DNA of 64,000 nt from Gilliamella sp. Pas-s25 (GTDB lineage: Bacteria > Pseudomonadota > Gammaproteobacteria > Enterobacterales > Orbaceae), in the NCBI RefSeq assembly GCF_009795885.1, contig NZ_WTEV01000013.1, positions 1 to 64,000 on the forward strand. The letters run 5' to 3'. Under the pieces are notes generated by a model, which had not been told where the DNA came from, did not search any database, and was given only the letters and a program-made list of their open reading frames with translations. The first letter of the stretch is position 1. Each line of letters starts with the position of its first letter. The position numbers and the translations under genes are program-made. Shown one piece after another: positions 45,318 through 54,859 of this stretch.

Positions 45318-46391
45318 TTACGAAATTATACCAGATTTTATGTGAAAAATCTTATCATTTTCATCGATCATATGGGTAATTTGCGCTTGGTTAACTGCGG
45401 TAATAAATACTTGTGAATTAGCTAATTTTAAACGTTTGGCTAATAGCTCTCGTTTATTGTTATCGAGTTCAGAGGCAAAATCATCAATCAAGTAAACACA
45501 GGCTTGGGTACTTTGCTTTGAGTAATATTCACCTTGAGATAGGCGTAAAGCACACATTAATAGCTTTAATTGACCACGTGATAACAAATCTTCAACCGGA
45601 ATATTGTTGACACGTAATCGAATATCCGCTTTATGTGGACCGACTGATGTGTAGTTAAGGAGTTTGTCTCGATCATATTGTTTATATAATATCTCAGCAT
45701 AGTTAGCGCCATGTTCCCAACCTTGATAATATTGGCAATTAAGCTGATATTCGGGTAAAAAGTCATGGCAAGTTTTTATAATTTCAGGAAAAATCTGTTG
45801 CGAATAATCTGCTCTAATGTGGCTAATTTTTTCAGCAATGGGGGCAAGTTCTTTATCCCAAGGTAATAATTGATTATAACTGTTGGATTGCTTTAATAAT
45901 GCATTGCGCTGTTTAAATAAGCGTTTTAAATTATTCCATAACTGAACAAATTCTGGATAATGATGGAAGCATCCCCAATCAATAAATGCGCGACGATATT
46001 TGGGACCACCACTCAATAAATCAAACCCTTCAGGTGTAATTAACTGTATAGGTAATAATTTGGCTAAATCGGCGAGTCGAAAACCTTCGTCCCCGTCGAT
46101 TTTGATTTTATTTTCGCTATTACGTGACTTTGCAAGACCAATGGAATGGACTTGTTGATGGGTATTTTTTATTTCACTAAATAATACAAGCTCTGGTTGT
46201 TCATGCTGAATAATTCGATTTGACTGAGTATGTCTAAAAGCGCGACCATGCCCAAGCATATAAATAGCTTCAAGTAAGCTCGTTTTTCCACTGCCATTAT
46301 CGCCAACAATGAAGTTGAAATGTGGCGATAAAGACAGTTGTGCATGATCAATATTACGGAAATGATGAATGTTGATTTTTGAAAGAGTCAT
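45318..46391 (-). CDS. recF: DNA replication and repair protein RecF
   Basis: An SMC-like ATPase that helps load RecA at gaps. Walker A GDNGSGKTSLLEAIY, signature LSRGQLKLLMCALRLSQGE and Walker B VYLIDDFASELD are all present. 357 residues. The start is ATG 46391 (MTLSKINIHHFRNI) with AAGG upstream; the longer frame to 46424 is not conserved. Confidence 0.97.
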   Translation of the reverse strand: MTLSKINIHHFRNIDHAQLSLSPHFNFIVGDNGSGKTSLLEAIYMLGHGRAFRHTQSNRIIQHEQPELVLFSEIKNTHQQVHSIGLAKSRNSENKIKIDGDEGFRLADLAKLLPIQLITPEGFDLLSGGPKYRRAFIDWGCFHHYPEFVQLWNNLKRLFKQRNALLKQSNSYNQLLPWDKELAPIAEKISHIRADYSQQIFPEIIKTCHDFLPEYQLNCQYYQGWEHGANYAEILYKQYDRDKLLNYTSVGPHKADIRLRVNNIPVEDLLSRGQLKLLMCALRLSQGEYYSKQSTQACVYLIDDFASELDNNKRELLAKRLKLANSQVFITAVNQAQITHMIDENDKIFHIKSGIIS

Positions 46392-46439
46392 ATGCCTTGA
46401 ATGATGCCGGCCGAAGCCGGACAATTAAATGAGATTTGA

Positions 46440-47543
46440 TTATAAGCGCATTGGCATAACAACATAAGTAGCGGTCTGATTATTGATATCTTCTATTTGT
46501 ACACTTGATGTTGCATCAGTTAAGAGCAGTTGTACGCTATCACATTTCAATGTATTTAATATATCAAGTAAATAGGTTACATTGAAGCCGATTTCAAGCT
46601 CTGCTGATTGATATTTTACGTCAATAACTTCTTCTGCCTCTTCCTGTTCCGGGTTATTTGCGGTGATTTTTATCTGATTGTTATGGACATAAAGTCGAAT
46701 ACCACGGAATTTTTCGTTGGATAAGATCGCAACACGTGATAGGGCGTTTCTCAGTTCTTCGCAAGATACTTCAAGTGGTTTATCGGGGTTGCGTGGTAAT
46801 ACGCGTTTGTAGTCAGGGAATCTTCCATCAATGAGTTTTGATGTGAAAGTGAAATCACCAAGATTAACACGCAAATTATTATTACCAATTTGCATATTGA
46901 TTAATTCGTCGTTATCACTAACCAGTTTAGCAAGCTCAAGTACTCCTTTTCTTGGTAAAATGACCGAACAAGAAGTTTTAGTATCTTGCTCAATAGGCTG
47001 TGCACATAAAGCTAATCGATGTCCATCTGTTGCAACTGATTTTAATAAACCATCTTCAATTTCAAATAACATGCCATTTAAGTAATATCTGACATCTTGG
47101 TTAGCCATTGAAAATTGCACTGCATCAATCAAGCGTTTAATGGTTTTTTGTGGAATGGAAAGATCAACCTCACTTTGCCAATTCTCTAAATTAGGAAAAT
47201 CGCTAGCGGGCAGTGTGGATAAAGAAAATTTACTACGACCTGATTGAATCATCAGTCGATTATCATCAACGCTTATCGAAATTTGGGCATTATTAGGTAG
47301 GTTTCGACAGATATCAAGAAATTTCCTAGCGGGCACCGTTGTTGCACCTGGTTCGCTTGGTTCAACTAATGGTAAATGCGATATCATTTCTATTTCAAGA
47401 TCAGTTCCCGTCATTGATAGCGTGTTATCGCTCACCTGTAATAGTAAATTACCCAAAATAGGTAGTGTAGGGCGGCTACTCAATGGCGCACTGACAAGTT
47501 GTAATGGTTTAATCAGTTTTTCACGATCTATAATAAATTTCAT
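46440..47543 (-). CDS. dnaN: DNA polymerase III sliding clamp (beta)
   Basis: The dimeric ring that tethers polymerases to DNA. 367 residues in three clamp domains, from MKFIIDREKLIKPLQLV to YVVMPMRL, the conserved C-terminal end that forms part of the partner-binding pocket. 15 bases after dnaA and 48 bases before recF; one operon. Confidence 0.98.
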   Translation of the reverse strand: MKFIIDREKLIKPLQLVSAPLSSRPTLPILGNLLLQVSDNTLSMTGTDLEIEMISHLPLVEPSEPGATTVPARKFLDICRNLPNNAQISISVDDNRLMIQSGRSKFSLSTLPASDFPNLENWQSEVDLSIPQKTIKRLIDAVQFSMANQDVRYYLNGMLFEIEDGLLKSVATDGHRLALCAQPIEQDTKTSCSVILPRKGVLELAKLVSDNDELINMQIGNNNLRVNLGDFTFTSKLIDGRFPDYKRVLPRNPDKPLEVSCEELRNALSRVAILSNEKFRGIRLYVHNNQIKITANNPEQEEAEEVIDVKYQSAELEIGFNVTYLLDILNTLKCDSVQLLLTDATSSVQIEDINNQTATYVVMPMRL

Positions 47544-47558
47544 AGTATTGATTCTTTT

Positions 47559-48917
47559 TTAAGTTGATAAAGTTCGAATTAAATTGGAGTAATCTTCTTT
47601 AATATTATTACTTTCTTCTTTTAATTCTGCAATCTTTCTACATGCATGTAATACCGTTGTATGATCTCTTCCACCAAAGCCATCACCAATTTCAGGAAGG
47701 CTTTTGTTAGTGAGTTCTTTGGCAAGTGCCATTGCCATTTGCCTTGGTCTTGCAACAGAACGAGAACGACGTTTAGAAAGTAAATCTGATACTTTAATTT
47801 TATAGTATTCGGCCACCGTTTTTTGAATGTTTTCAATGGTAACCAGCTTTTCTTGTAAAGCCAGTAAATCTTTTAAGGCATCTTTAACAAAATCAATGGT
47901 AATGGCTTTGCCAGTAAAATTAGCATTAGCAATGACTCGATTAAGTGCCCCCTCTAACTCACGAACATTGGAACGTAATCGCTTAGCAATAAAAAAAGCA
48001 ACTTCTTCAGGTAGCTTAATATGATTTTCTTCGGCTTTTTTCATTAAAATTGCAACCCGCGTTTCCAGTTCGGGGGGTTCAATTGCAATGGTTAATCCCC
48101 AACCAAAACGCGATTTTAAGCGATCTTCAACGCCATTTATTTCTTTAGGATAGCGATCTGAGGTTAAAATAATTTGCTGATTGCCTTCTAATAATGAATT
48201 GAACGTATGAAAAAATTCTTCTTGCGATCGCTCTTTATTGGCAAAAAATTGAATATCATCAATAAGCAAGGCATCAACTGAACGATAGTAATTCTTAAAC
48301 TCTTCAATAGCATTATTTTGTAGCGCTTTTACCATATCTTGCACAAAGCGTTCTGAATGCATGTAGACAACTTTGGCATTGGCTTTTTCTGCCATTATTT
48401 GATTGCCAACCGCATGTAATAAATGGGTTTTACCCAAACCGGTAGAACCATATAAAAACAATGGGTTATAAGCTTTTCCTGGGTTTTCAGCTACTTGTTT
48501 TGCCGCAGCAACCGCAAGTTGGTTGGATTTACCTTCAACAAAGCTATTAAAAGTGTGTTTATGATTAATGCCTGAATGGTAGACATGATTGCTATTTGTT
48601 TCTTTTGTTGTTTTCCATGCAGGTACCACTTCTGTTTTGCGTTGGCTACTTTGTAATTTTTTATCGCTAGATACCGTTGAACCAACTTCAAGAAATAATT
48701 TTAAAGAATCATCATTAAAAAGTTGGTTTAATAATTGGGATATAGTCGTTAAATATTTGTTTTTTACCCAATCTAAGACAAATCTATTCGGTGCATAAAT
48801 ATAGAGTTTATTATCGACCATTTCCGCTTGCAACGGACGAATCCATAAATTGAATTCCGTTGTTGGGATTTTTTCTTGTAATTGAGAAAGGCAATCTTGC
48901 CAAATAGCGGTAGGCAC
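47559..48917 (-). CDS. dnaA: Chromosomal replication initiator
   Basis: An AAA+ initiator that binds 9-mer boxes and melts oriC. Domain I ([21 protein letters not shown]), a short divergent linker, Walker [10 protein letters not shown], Walker [21 protein letters not shown], and the C-terminal HTH signature [15 protein letters not shown]. The start is GTG at 48917, six bases after AAGGAG; the TTG-initiated frame from 48947 would contain that Shine-Dalgarno. 452 residues. A DnaA box lies within its promoter. Confidence 0.97.
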   Translation of the reverse strand: MPTAIWQDCLSQLQEKIPTTEFNLWIRPLQAEMVDNKLYIYAPNRFVLDWVKNKYLTTISQLLNQLFNDDSLKLFLEVGSTVSSDKKLQSSQRKTEVVPAWKTTKETNSNHVYHSGINHKHTFNSFVEGKSNQLAVAAAKQVAENPGKAYNPLFLYGSTGLGKTHLLHAVGNQIMAEKANAKVVYMHSERFVQDMVKALQNNAIEEFKNYYRSVDALLIDDIQFFANKERSQEEFFHTFNSLLEGNQQIILTSDRYPKEINGVEDRLKSRFGWGLTIAIEPPELETRVAILMKKAEENHIKLPEEVAFFIAKRLRSNVRELEGALNRVIANANFTGKAITIDFVKDALKDLLALQEKLVTIENIQKTVAEYYKIKVSDLLSKRRSRSVARPRQMAMALAKELTNKSLPEIGDGFGGRDHTTVLHACRKIAELKEESNNIKEDYSNLIRTLST

Positions 48918-48958
48918 GGCAACTCCTTCAATTTTTCTTACTAACAATACCGTAAAGC

Positions 48959-48987
48959 ATTATAATCCCTTTTGTGGATAATTTGTA
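48959..48987 (-). promoter_or_regulatory. dnaA promoter with DnaA box in the spacer
   Basis: Minus-strand -10 TATAAT at 48959-48964, a weak -35 TACAAA at 48982-48987, 17 bases apart. A perfect DnaA 9-mer TTATCCACA occupies 48973-48981 inside the spacer, so DnaA binding should block polymerase: autorepression, as known for E. coli dnaA. A single box, so not an origin. Confidence 0.78.
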
Positions 48988-49037
48988 GATCTAAGGTGAT
49001 ATATATTTAGTTGTTAACAAAAAAGAGAGATAAAAAA

Positions 49038-49056
49038 ACCCGGCTGTTAACCGGGT
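49038..49056 (-). terminator. ompA terminator
   Basis: Minus-strand stem ACCCGG/CCGGGT with a 7-base loop followed by seven T. 28 bases past the ompA stop, and it separates ompA from dnaA. Confidence 0.88.
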
Positions 49057-49083
49057 CTTAATGAACAACTTAAAAAACAAAAA

Positions 49084-50178
49084 TTAATTTGTTAAATCAG
49101 TTACTTGAACTTCTTGAATGTTACGTGCTTTAACTTCAATTTCAACACGACGATCTGGAGCTAAACATGCTTTTAAGTTAGCACCACGAAGTGCATTACA
49201 TTTAGTACCAGTAACTGGTTGAGATTTACCCATACCACGTGCACTGATTAGGTCAGCAGGAACACCTTTAGATATTAAGTATTTCATGACTGAGTTAGCA
49301 CGTTGTTCTGATAGCTTTTGGTTATAACTAACTGAACCGATACGGTCAGTATGACCAATTACTACAACAGTGCTTTCAGTCGGTTTGATTTTAACTAGGT
49401 TTGTAAGTAAGTTATCTAATGCTTGACGGCCTTCAGCTTTTAAGTCAGCTTTTGCATAAGCAAATAGCACATCTTCATTTAATACATAACGGTTTTCTTG
49501 CGTTTTTAGTTCAACTGGTGCTGGAACAGCTGGGGCACCTAAACGATAAGTAATACCTAAACTTACAGTTCCTGCATCAGGAGATGCCTTAGTTTTAGTA
49601 TGAATACGGTCAACATATTGGTATTCTAAACGAGTAGAGAAGTCTTCGTCGAAACGATAGTCAAGACCTAATGCATAAACAGGAGATAGCTCGGTTCTTG
49701 TGCCATGATTAAGGGCATCATACTTTTTGACCAAACCACTGTTTTTCCATTTAGAAATAGTGACCATACCACCTGCACGACCATAAATATCTAGATTGTC
49801 AATGATAGGGTAGCTTAATTTACCAGTTAAAGATACGCCTTGTGCGGAAACTTTACTATCACCTACATCAGAACTTCTTCCTGCATAATGGTAAGATCTT
49901 TTATATTTAGCAGATCCTAACCAGTCGTATCCTAATTCAAAACCTAAATAAGGGTTTGCTTGGAAACCAAGGAAAGCACCGCCAGCAACATTGCTACGAT
50001 CTGCAGTGCTGATGCCAAAACGATCTGATATACGGACTTTATTGGCATCTAGTTTATAAAGTTCTGACCAGCCTAATTTAGCACCAACGTAAAAAGTGTT
50101 GTCTTCATATGCTGCGTTAGCGGCAGTAGCGGTTAAACTTGCAACTGCAATTGCTAGAGCTATAGTAGTTTTTTTCAT
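49084..50178 (-). CDS. ompA: Outer-membrane protein A
   Basis: A two-domain porin and peptidoglycan anchor. Signal peptide ends ANA (residue 22); an eight-strand beta-barrel spans about residues 23-215; a short hinge APAVPAPVE; then an OmpA C-domain with the peptidoglycan-binding pattern VIGHTDRIGSVSYNQKLSEQRA and two Cys (TKCNALRGANLKACLAPDRR). 364 residues, slightly longer than E. coli. Own promoter upstream and strong terminator downstream. Confidence 0.96.
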   Translation of the reverse strand: MKKTTIALAIAVASLTATAANAAYEDNTFYVGAKLGWSELYKLDANKVRISDRFGISTADRSNVAGGAFLGFQANPYLGFELGYDWLGSAKYKRSYHYAGRSSDVGDSKVSAQGVSLTGKLSYPIIDNLDIYGRAGGMVTISKWKNSGLVKKYDALNHGTRTELSPVYALGLDYRFDEDFSTRLEYQYVDRIHTKTKASPDAGTVSLGITYRLGAPAVPAPVELKTQENRYVLNEDVLFAYAKADLKAEGRQALDNLLTNLVKIKPTESTVVVIGHTDRIGSVSYNQKLSEQRANSVMKYLISKGVPADLISARGMGKSQPVTGTKCNALRGANLKACLAPDRRVEIEVKARNIQEVQVTDLTN

Positions 50179-50303
50179 TTTATTGCCTCAACTTATATGT
50201 TGTTATAGACGATGTTTAGTTTCTTTATTGTTTAAAATTTACTTCAAATAAAAAGAACTATGACTTATTTTTATATAATTATGTTACCCATAATCTGGTG
50301 CCT

Positions 50304-50309
50304 AGTATA
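50304..50309 (-). promoter_or_regulatory. Possible ompA extended -10 element
   Basis: Minus-strand TATACT preceded by TGC (extended -10). No good -35. 126 bases upstream of the ompA start, which would give a long leader as enteric ompA has. Alternatives nearby are possible in this AT-rich DNA. Confidence 0.4.
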
Positions 50310-50373
50310 GCATAGATAATAGGCAAATCTATAATTATTGCTATTGCAATAAAAAAATATTTAAATAATTTTA

Positions 50374-51282
50374 TCAGATGATTTTGTTAATTGTTAAGTA
50401 AAAGTCATGAATGGTATTAGCTAATGTATTAGCCATAATAAAGAAGTCAGCTTCTAGTCTTTGATCTAATTCATCTGAACCGATATCTTCATTTTCGTCT
50501 AAAATAACCGTATCAAATTTAATTCGTTTAAATGTTAAGTCATTATTGACGATAAAGCTGACGCCTCTTTCATCAATAATTTTAATTTTAGTGATCCATT
50601 TTCCAGAATCAAAATGAACACGCATTTCATCGCTGGTGATTTCTTGATTTTTACAACTAATAATCCCATTACCCTCTAGCGGATCTTTAAGTTCGGCTTG
50701 GTCACCCAATAAAAATGGCGGGAATGTCAAGTTTTCTTTAGCCCATGTGGTCATGACCTGCTCCAGTGGTTTATCAATTGATAAAGGCGTTAAAGCAAGT
50801 GAACCAAGCTCTTTACGTAAAATAGCTAAGATATCTTCTGCTTGTTTAAAGCTACTACAGTCAACAATAATACGTTTATTATGTGTATCGATCCATAACC
50901 AATAGTGATTATATTTACTAAATGCTCTTGGCATTAGATCAATCATGACTTCGTCTTTTAAGGTGGCTTTTTCGTTTTTAGTCAGTTTTCTGCTCAGCGC
51001 TTGTTCTTGCTTATCAATTTTCTCTAATAACGCTTGTTTAATTACGGGAGCGGGTAAGATTTTGGTTTCTTTTTTGATGCGTAATAATAAATGCCCTTGC
51101 ATATCAACAATAAAATCATTGTCATTATTATCATGATAAGGCGACACCCACCCCATTTTGGTGATATCTAAATTACCACAGGGAGTAAAAGGATGAGATT
51201 TTATTGCTTTTTCAATCGCATCTTTATTAAGTAATGTATCATTATTAAGTTGATAAATGATGGCATTTTTAAACCAAAGCAT
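50374..51282 (-). CDS. rdgC: Recombination-associated protein RdgC
   Basis: A ring-shaped DNA-binding protein that restrains RecA activity. 302 residues aligning throughout with E. coli RdgC: MLWFKNAIIYQL start, HPFTPCG, KMGWVSPY, ILPAPVIKQALLEKI, LKDEVMIDLMPRAFSKYNHY, LGSLALTPLS. Monocistronic. Confidence 0.96.
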   Translation of the reverse strand: MLWFKNAIIYQLNNDTLLNKDAIEKAIKSHPFTPCGNLDITKMGWVSPYHDNNDNDFIVDMQGHLLLRIKKETKILPAPVIKQALLEKIDKQEQALSRKLTKNEKATLKDEVMIDLMPRAFSKYNHYWLWIDTHNKRIIVDCSSFKQAEDILAILRKELGSLALTPLSIDKPLEQVMTTWAKENLTFPPFLLGDQAELKDPLEGNGIISCKNQEITSDEMRVHFDSGKWITKIKIIDERGVSFIVNNDLTFKRIKFDTVILDENEDIGSDELDQRLEADFFIMANTLANTIHDFYLTINKII

Positions 51283-51392
51283 ACTTTTCTATTTCCTGAT
51301 TTTTTGTGATAAAGATTTTATTTTGTTTCAACAAGTCACCACTTATAGTGAATGAGTCGTGATATTTGTTATTGAATATGAGTATAGGTTCA

Positions 51393-52142
51393 TTAAAAGT
51401 TATAAGATACCCCCATATAAATCGAAGTTACAGTACTATTGCTAACCATTGGGCTATCGGCCGCATCGCCGGTTAATTTATCGATATGAACACCGCCAAA
51501 AGTCGCCATGTTTTTGGTTAATGAGTATTGTGCTACTATTTCAGCATAAGGTGTCAATGAGTTTTCAGCACTAAAATATGGTAATCCTGATCGAGCTGAT
51601 TCTTTATGGGAAACACCATAATAATAATCATTATGTTTGCTGTTGACCCAATTTATACCGATAGTAGGTGCGATAATTAAATTGTCTTGTATATATGGGA
51701 CAGTATAATCAGCATTGATTAAAATACTCTTACTTTTATTTAGCATATCAGTCCCAACGCTACTAGAAAACCCACCCCAGTTGGTTACAAGGGTATATTC
51801 TATTTCTGTCAGTAATGTTGCGTGACGGCTATCAAGTTGTTTTAATTGGCGATTATCTGAATTGTGTGGTTTAAATTCATTAGATAAGTAGCGCGCACCA
51901 ATTGAAATACTTTGATCATCGGCATGATAAACATAAATCCCAGCCGATAAATCATCGATAAAAAATCGCCCATTATCATAATCAATATGAGGGATAGGGG
52001 AATAACGAGCACTGTAACTTTTATAAGGTGAATGTTCCCAACCAACACCTGCACCAATGGACAAGGGATCAGCTAACGCACTTTTGGCGACACCTAAAAC
52101 AATGATTGACAAAATAGAAAGTGCACAAGCTGTTTTTTTCAT
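51393..52142 (-). CDS. MipA/OmpV family outer-membrane protein
   Basis: A 249-residue protein with signal peptide MKKTACALSILSIIVLGVA, cleaved near ALA, and a beta-barrel-like pattern of alternating polar and aromatic residues ending in YMGVSYNF, a typical C-terminal Phe signature for BAM recognition. The early GAGVGWEHSPYK and ISIGARYLS motifs fit MipA/OmpV. MipA scaffolds MltA and PBP1B in E. coli; other family members are osmoregulated porins. The exact role here is unknown. Confidence 0.82.
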   Translation of the reverse strand: MKKTACALSILSIIVLGVAKSALADPLSIGAGVGWEHSPYKSYSARYSPIPHIDYDNGRFFIDDLSAGIYVYHADDQSISIGARYLSNEFKPHNSDNRQLKQLDSRHATLLTEIEYTLVTNWGGFSSSVGTDMLNKSKSILINADYTVPYIQDNLIIAPTIGINWVNSKHNDYYYGVSHKESARSGLPYFSAENSLTPYAEIVAQYSLTKNMATFGGVHIDKLTGDAADSPMVSNSTVTSIYMGVSYNF

Positions 52143-52325
52143 TTTTTATACCCATATATAAAAAGTGATCTCCTGTCGCTAGTCACACAAACTTTATTAT
52201 CGTTTATTTTGCTGTTTCGCTTATCGTCACACAATCTATACATTAATTGTACATTGTAACAAACCAATTTCTTGAATAATAATGCCACATTTTATCGTGT
52301 TTGAATATGGATTAGTGAGATAATT

Positions 52326-53735
52326 ATGAGTAAACCAACTATAGAAATGATTAACAGTCGTCCTGATGATGCGACATTGTTAGCGGATGAAGCTAAATAT
52401 TGTTCTTTTGGCGATACCGTGCATTATGTTGAACCTCCAAAAATCTTTGATGGTTGTGAAGGTAGTTACATGTATGACAAAGAAGGCAAAGCTTTCCTTG
52501 ACTTACAAATGTGGTATTCTGCGTGTAACTTTGGTTATGCTAATGAACGTTTAAATAATGTGCTTAAAAAGCAAATCGATACCTTACCACAGTGCGCTAG
52601 CCAATATTTGCATCCAACTAAAATTGAATTAGCCAAAACAATTGCCCAAGGCATGGAAAAACGCTTTGGTTATGAAGGACGAGTACATTTCAATGTGGGT
52701 GGTTCACAATGTATTGAAGACTCTTTAAAATTGGTTCGTAATGCATCTGGCGGTAAATCGTTAATGTTTGCTTTCCAAGGTGGATACCATGGCCGTACTT
52801 TAGGGGCATCATCCATTACATCAAGTTATCGTTATCGTCGTCGCTATGGTCATTTTGGCGATCGTGCTATGTTTGTTCCATTCCCATATCCTTTCCGTCG
52901 TCCGAAAGGCATGACAGCAGAAGAATATGGTGAACATTTGGTGGCTGAATTTGCCCGTTTATTTGAAACCGAATACCACGGTGTTTGGGATCCAAAAGTT
53001 GGACAAGCGGAATATGCAGCGTTTTATGCCGAACCTTTACAAGCAACAGGCGGTTATATTGTGCCTCCTCGTAATTACTTTAAAGGTCTTAAAAAAGTGT
53101 TAGATCAGTATGGTATTTTATTAGTCGTTGATGAAATCCAAATGGGCTTTTACCGTACTGGTAAACTTTGGTCAATTGAACACTTTGATGTCAAACCTGA
53201 TGTTGTGGTTTTTGCTAAAGCATTAACTAATGGCCTTAATCCGCTAGGTGGTTTATGGGCACGTGAAGAATTAATTAATCCACAAGTATTCCCAGTTGGT
53301 TCAACTCACTCAACTTTTGCCTCAAATCCACTTGGTACAGCAGTTGGTCTTGAAGTATTAAAAATGACTTCTGAAACTGATTACGAAAAAATGGTCATGG
53401 AAAGCGGTGCTTATTTCCTCGAAGGTTTAAAAACACTTGAGAAGAAACACAAAGAAATTGGTGAAGTTGATGGCTTAGGCTTAGCGCTTCGTGCTGAAAT
53501 CTGTACAGAAGATGGCTTTACAGCTAATAAAGCCTTAGTTGATAAAATGGTTGATATTGGTATGTCAGGTGATCTTGATTGGAAAGGTACCAAAATGGGC
53601 TTAGTGCTTGATATTGGTGGTTACTATAAAAACGTGATTACCTTTGCACCATCGTTACACATCTCTCGTCAAGAAATTGATCAGGGCATTGAACTGTTGG
53701 ATCAATTAATTACTCGAGCCAAAAAAGAGCTTTAA
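52326..53735 (+). CDS. Class III PLP aminotransferase of an uncharacterised locus
   Basis: A 469-residue fold-type I, class III aminotransferase. The PLP Lys is predicted at about 298 in VVFAKALTNGLNPLGG and the cofactor Asp at about 269 in LLVVDEIQMGFYRTG; GGYHGRTLG and the substrate-side GSTHSTFASNPLG are present. Relatives act on omega-amino groups (ornithine, GABA, diaminobutyrate, lysine). It is not recognisably ArgD, GabT or HemL. First gene of a seven-gene convergent locus. Preferred codons look like those of well-expressed genes (many GGT, CGT). A hairpin and 74 bases separate it from the next gene. Confidence 0.88.
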   Translation: MSKPTIEMINSRPDDATLLADEAKYCSFGDTVHYVEPPKIFDGCEGSYMYDKEGKAFLDLQMWYSACNFGYANERLNNVLKKQIDTLPQCASQYLHPTKIELAKTIAQGMEKRFGYEGRVHFNVGGSQCIEDSLKLVRNASGGKSLMFAFQGGYHGRTLGASSITSSYRYRRRYGHFGDRAMFVPFPYPFRRPKGMTAEEYGEHLVAEFARLFETEYHGVWDPKVGQAEYAAFYAEPLQATGGYIVPPRNYFKGLKKVLDQYGILLVVDEIQMGFYRTGKLWSIEHFDVKPDVVVFAKALTNGLNPLGGLWAREELINPQVFPVGSTHSTFASNPLGTAVGLEVLKMTSETDYEKMVMESGAYFLEGLKTLEKKHKEIGEVDGLGLALRAEICTEDGFTANKALVDKMVDIGMSGDLDWKGTKMGLVLDIGGYYKNVITFAPSLHISRQEIDQGIELLDQLITRAKKEL

Positions 53736-53752
53736 TTGTTTTATTTTTATTT

Positions 53753-53776
53753 TCCCGTCAATGTCTATTGGCGGGA
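53753..53776. other. Hairpin between aminotransferase and acyltransferase genes
   Basis: A 10-bp stem (TCCCGTCAAT/ATTGGCGGGA, one G-T pair) with loop GTCT. The T-run lies before, not after, the stem on the plus strand, so it is not a standard terminator. It may tune expression of the downstream pair. Confidence 0.5.
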
Positions 53777-53809
53777 CCACGAGTTACAGCCAATCTTATA
53801 TTTAACGTT

Positions 53810-54859
53810 ATGAAATATATCAATCAGTTAGAACCAAAAGAATTAATAGACAATTTTCTAGCCCATCCTCCACAAGAATTTTCCGCATGGCTGAGTGAAG
53901 ATGGGGTGCCTGTTTTTTCTACCAAGTTTGATCTTCTTACTACTGCAGATGATGATTTCAGACATAAAATTCAAAAACTGCCTTTTTACCATAAATGGCA
54001 GCGCTATTTACAACCTAATACTTGTTTTGTTGGTGCAACTGTTTCGGAATATGCGTTACTAAATGATAAAGTGGATGCTAATCAATTAGCACAACATCTT
54101 AAAATGGCTTATGCTAAGCAATATCCTTTTGTGATTGTTAAAGATATACCTGTCGCATCGCCTTTACTGAGCGAAAAAGAAAATGATTATTCAATGCATC
54201 TTATTACGTCATTAAAAAAACAGGGGTTTATTGAAGTTGAAGGACAGGCATTAGCTTGGCTACCGATTGATTTTGCCAATATAGATGAGGTTTTTTCACG
54301 ATTTTCTTATAGCCGGCGTAAAAATTTTAGACGAAAACTAAAATCACGCCAAAAATTAACTATTAATGTGTTGCATAGTGGTGATGAGTGTTTTTATGAC
54401 CAAGCGGTTTTAGATGAGTATTATCAATTGTATCTTAATGTTTATCGGCAAAGTGAAATCCATTTTGACTTATTGACTAAACCCTTTTTTACTCAGTTGT
54501 TACAAAGCAAAACCCAAAATGCGCATATTGTGACTTATCACCATGATGATAAGTTGGTGGGGTACAATATTTGTTTTGTTGTGAACAATATGCTAGTTGA
54601 TAAGTATATCGGTATGGTTTATCCACAGGCAAGAGAGCTCAATCTTTATTTTGTAAGTTGGTTTGTTAATCTTGAATATGCTTTGCAGCAAGGATTTAGT
54701 CATTATATTGCAGGTTGGACCGATCCTGAAGTAAAAGCATCACTAGGTGCAAAATTTACTTTTACTAAGCATCTTGTTTATATTCGTAATCCATTATTCA
54801 GAATTATATTACGTAGATTGATTGGTTTCTTTGAAAGTGATAAGGAGAAAGTAGCATGA
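53810..54859 (+). CDS. GNAT/FemX-like acyl- or aminoacyl-transferase
   Basis: A 349-residue soluble protein. The C-terminal half (about residues 170-330) looks like a GNAT-superfamily domain of the FemAB/BioF2 type: a basic SYSRRKNFRRKLKSR helix, DEYYQLYLNVYRQSEIHFD, the HHDDKLVGYNICFV strand pair and DKYIGMVYPQARELNLYF. Such domains transfer acyl or aminoacyl groups to amines. The N-terminal ~150 residues are unrecognised. The ATG at 53810 is chosen over an upstream TTG at 53768, which lies in the intergenic hairpin. Its stop overlaps the next start (ATGA), so the pair is translationally coupled. Confidence 0.78.
   Translation: MKYINQLEPKELIDNFLAHPPQEFSAWLSEDGVPVFSTKFDLLTTADDDFRHKIQKLPFYHKWQRYLQPNTCFVGATVSEYALLNDKVDANQLAQHLKMAYAKQYPFVIVKDIPVASPLLSEKENDYSMHLITSLKKQGFIEVEGQALAWLPIDFANIDEVFSRFSYSRRKNFRRKLKSRQKLTINVLHSGDECFYDQAVLDEYYQLYLNVYRQSEIHFDLLTKPFFTQLLQSKTQNAHIVTYHHDDKLVGYNICFVVNNMLVDKYIGMVYPQARELNLYFVSWFVNLEYALQQGFSHYIAGWTDPEVKASLGAKFTFTKHLVYIRNPLFRIILRRLIGFFESDKEKVA

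Noticed and set aside
48900-49083. Chromosomal origin (oriC) next to dnaA
   Set aside because: Only one DnaA 9-mer, placed in the dnaA promoter spacer. No box cluster or 13-mer array. In related gammaproteobacteria oriC is usually elsewhere.
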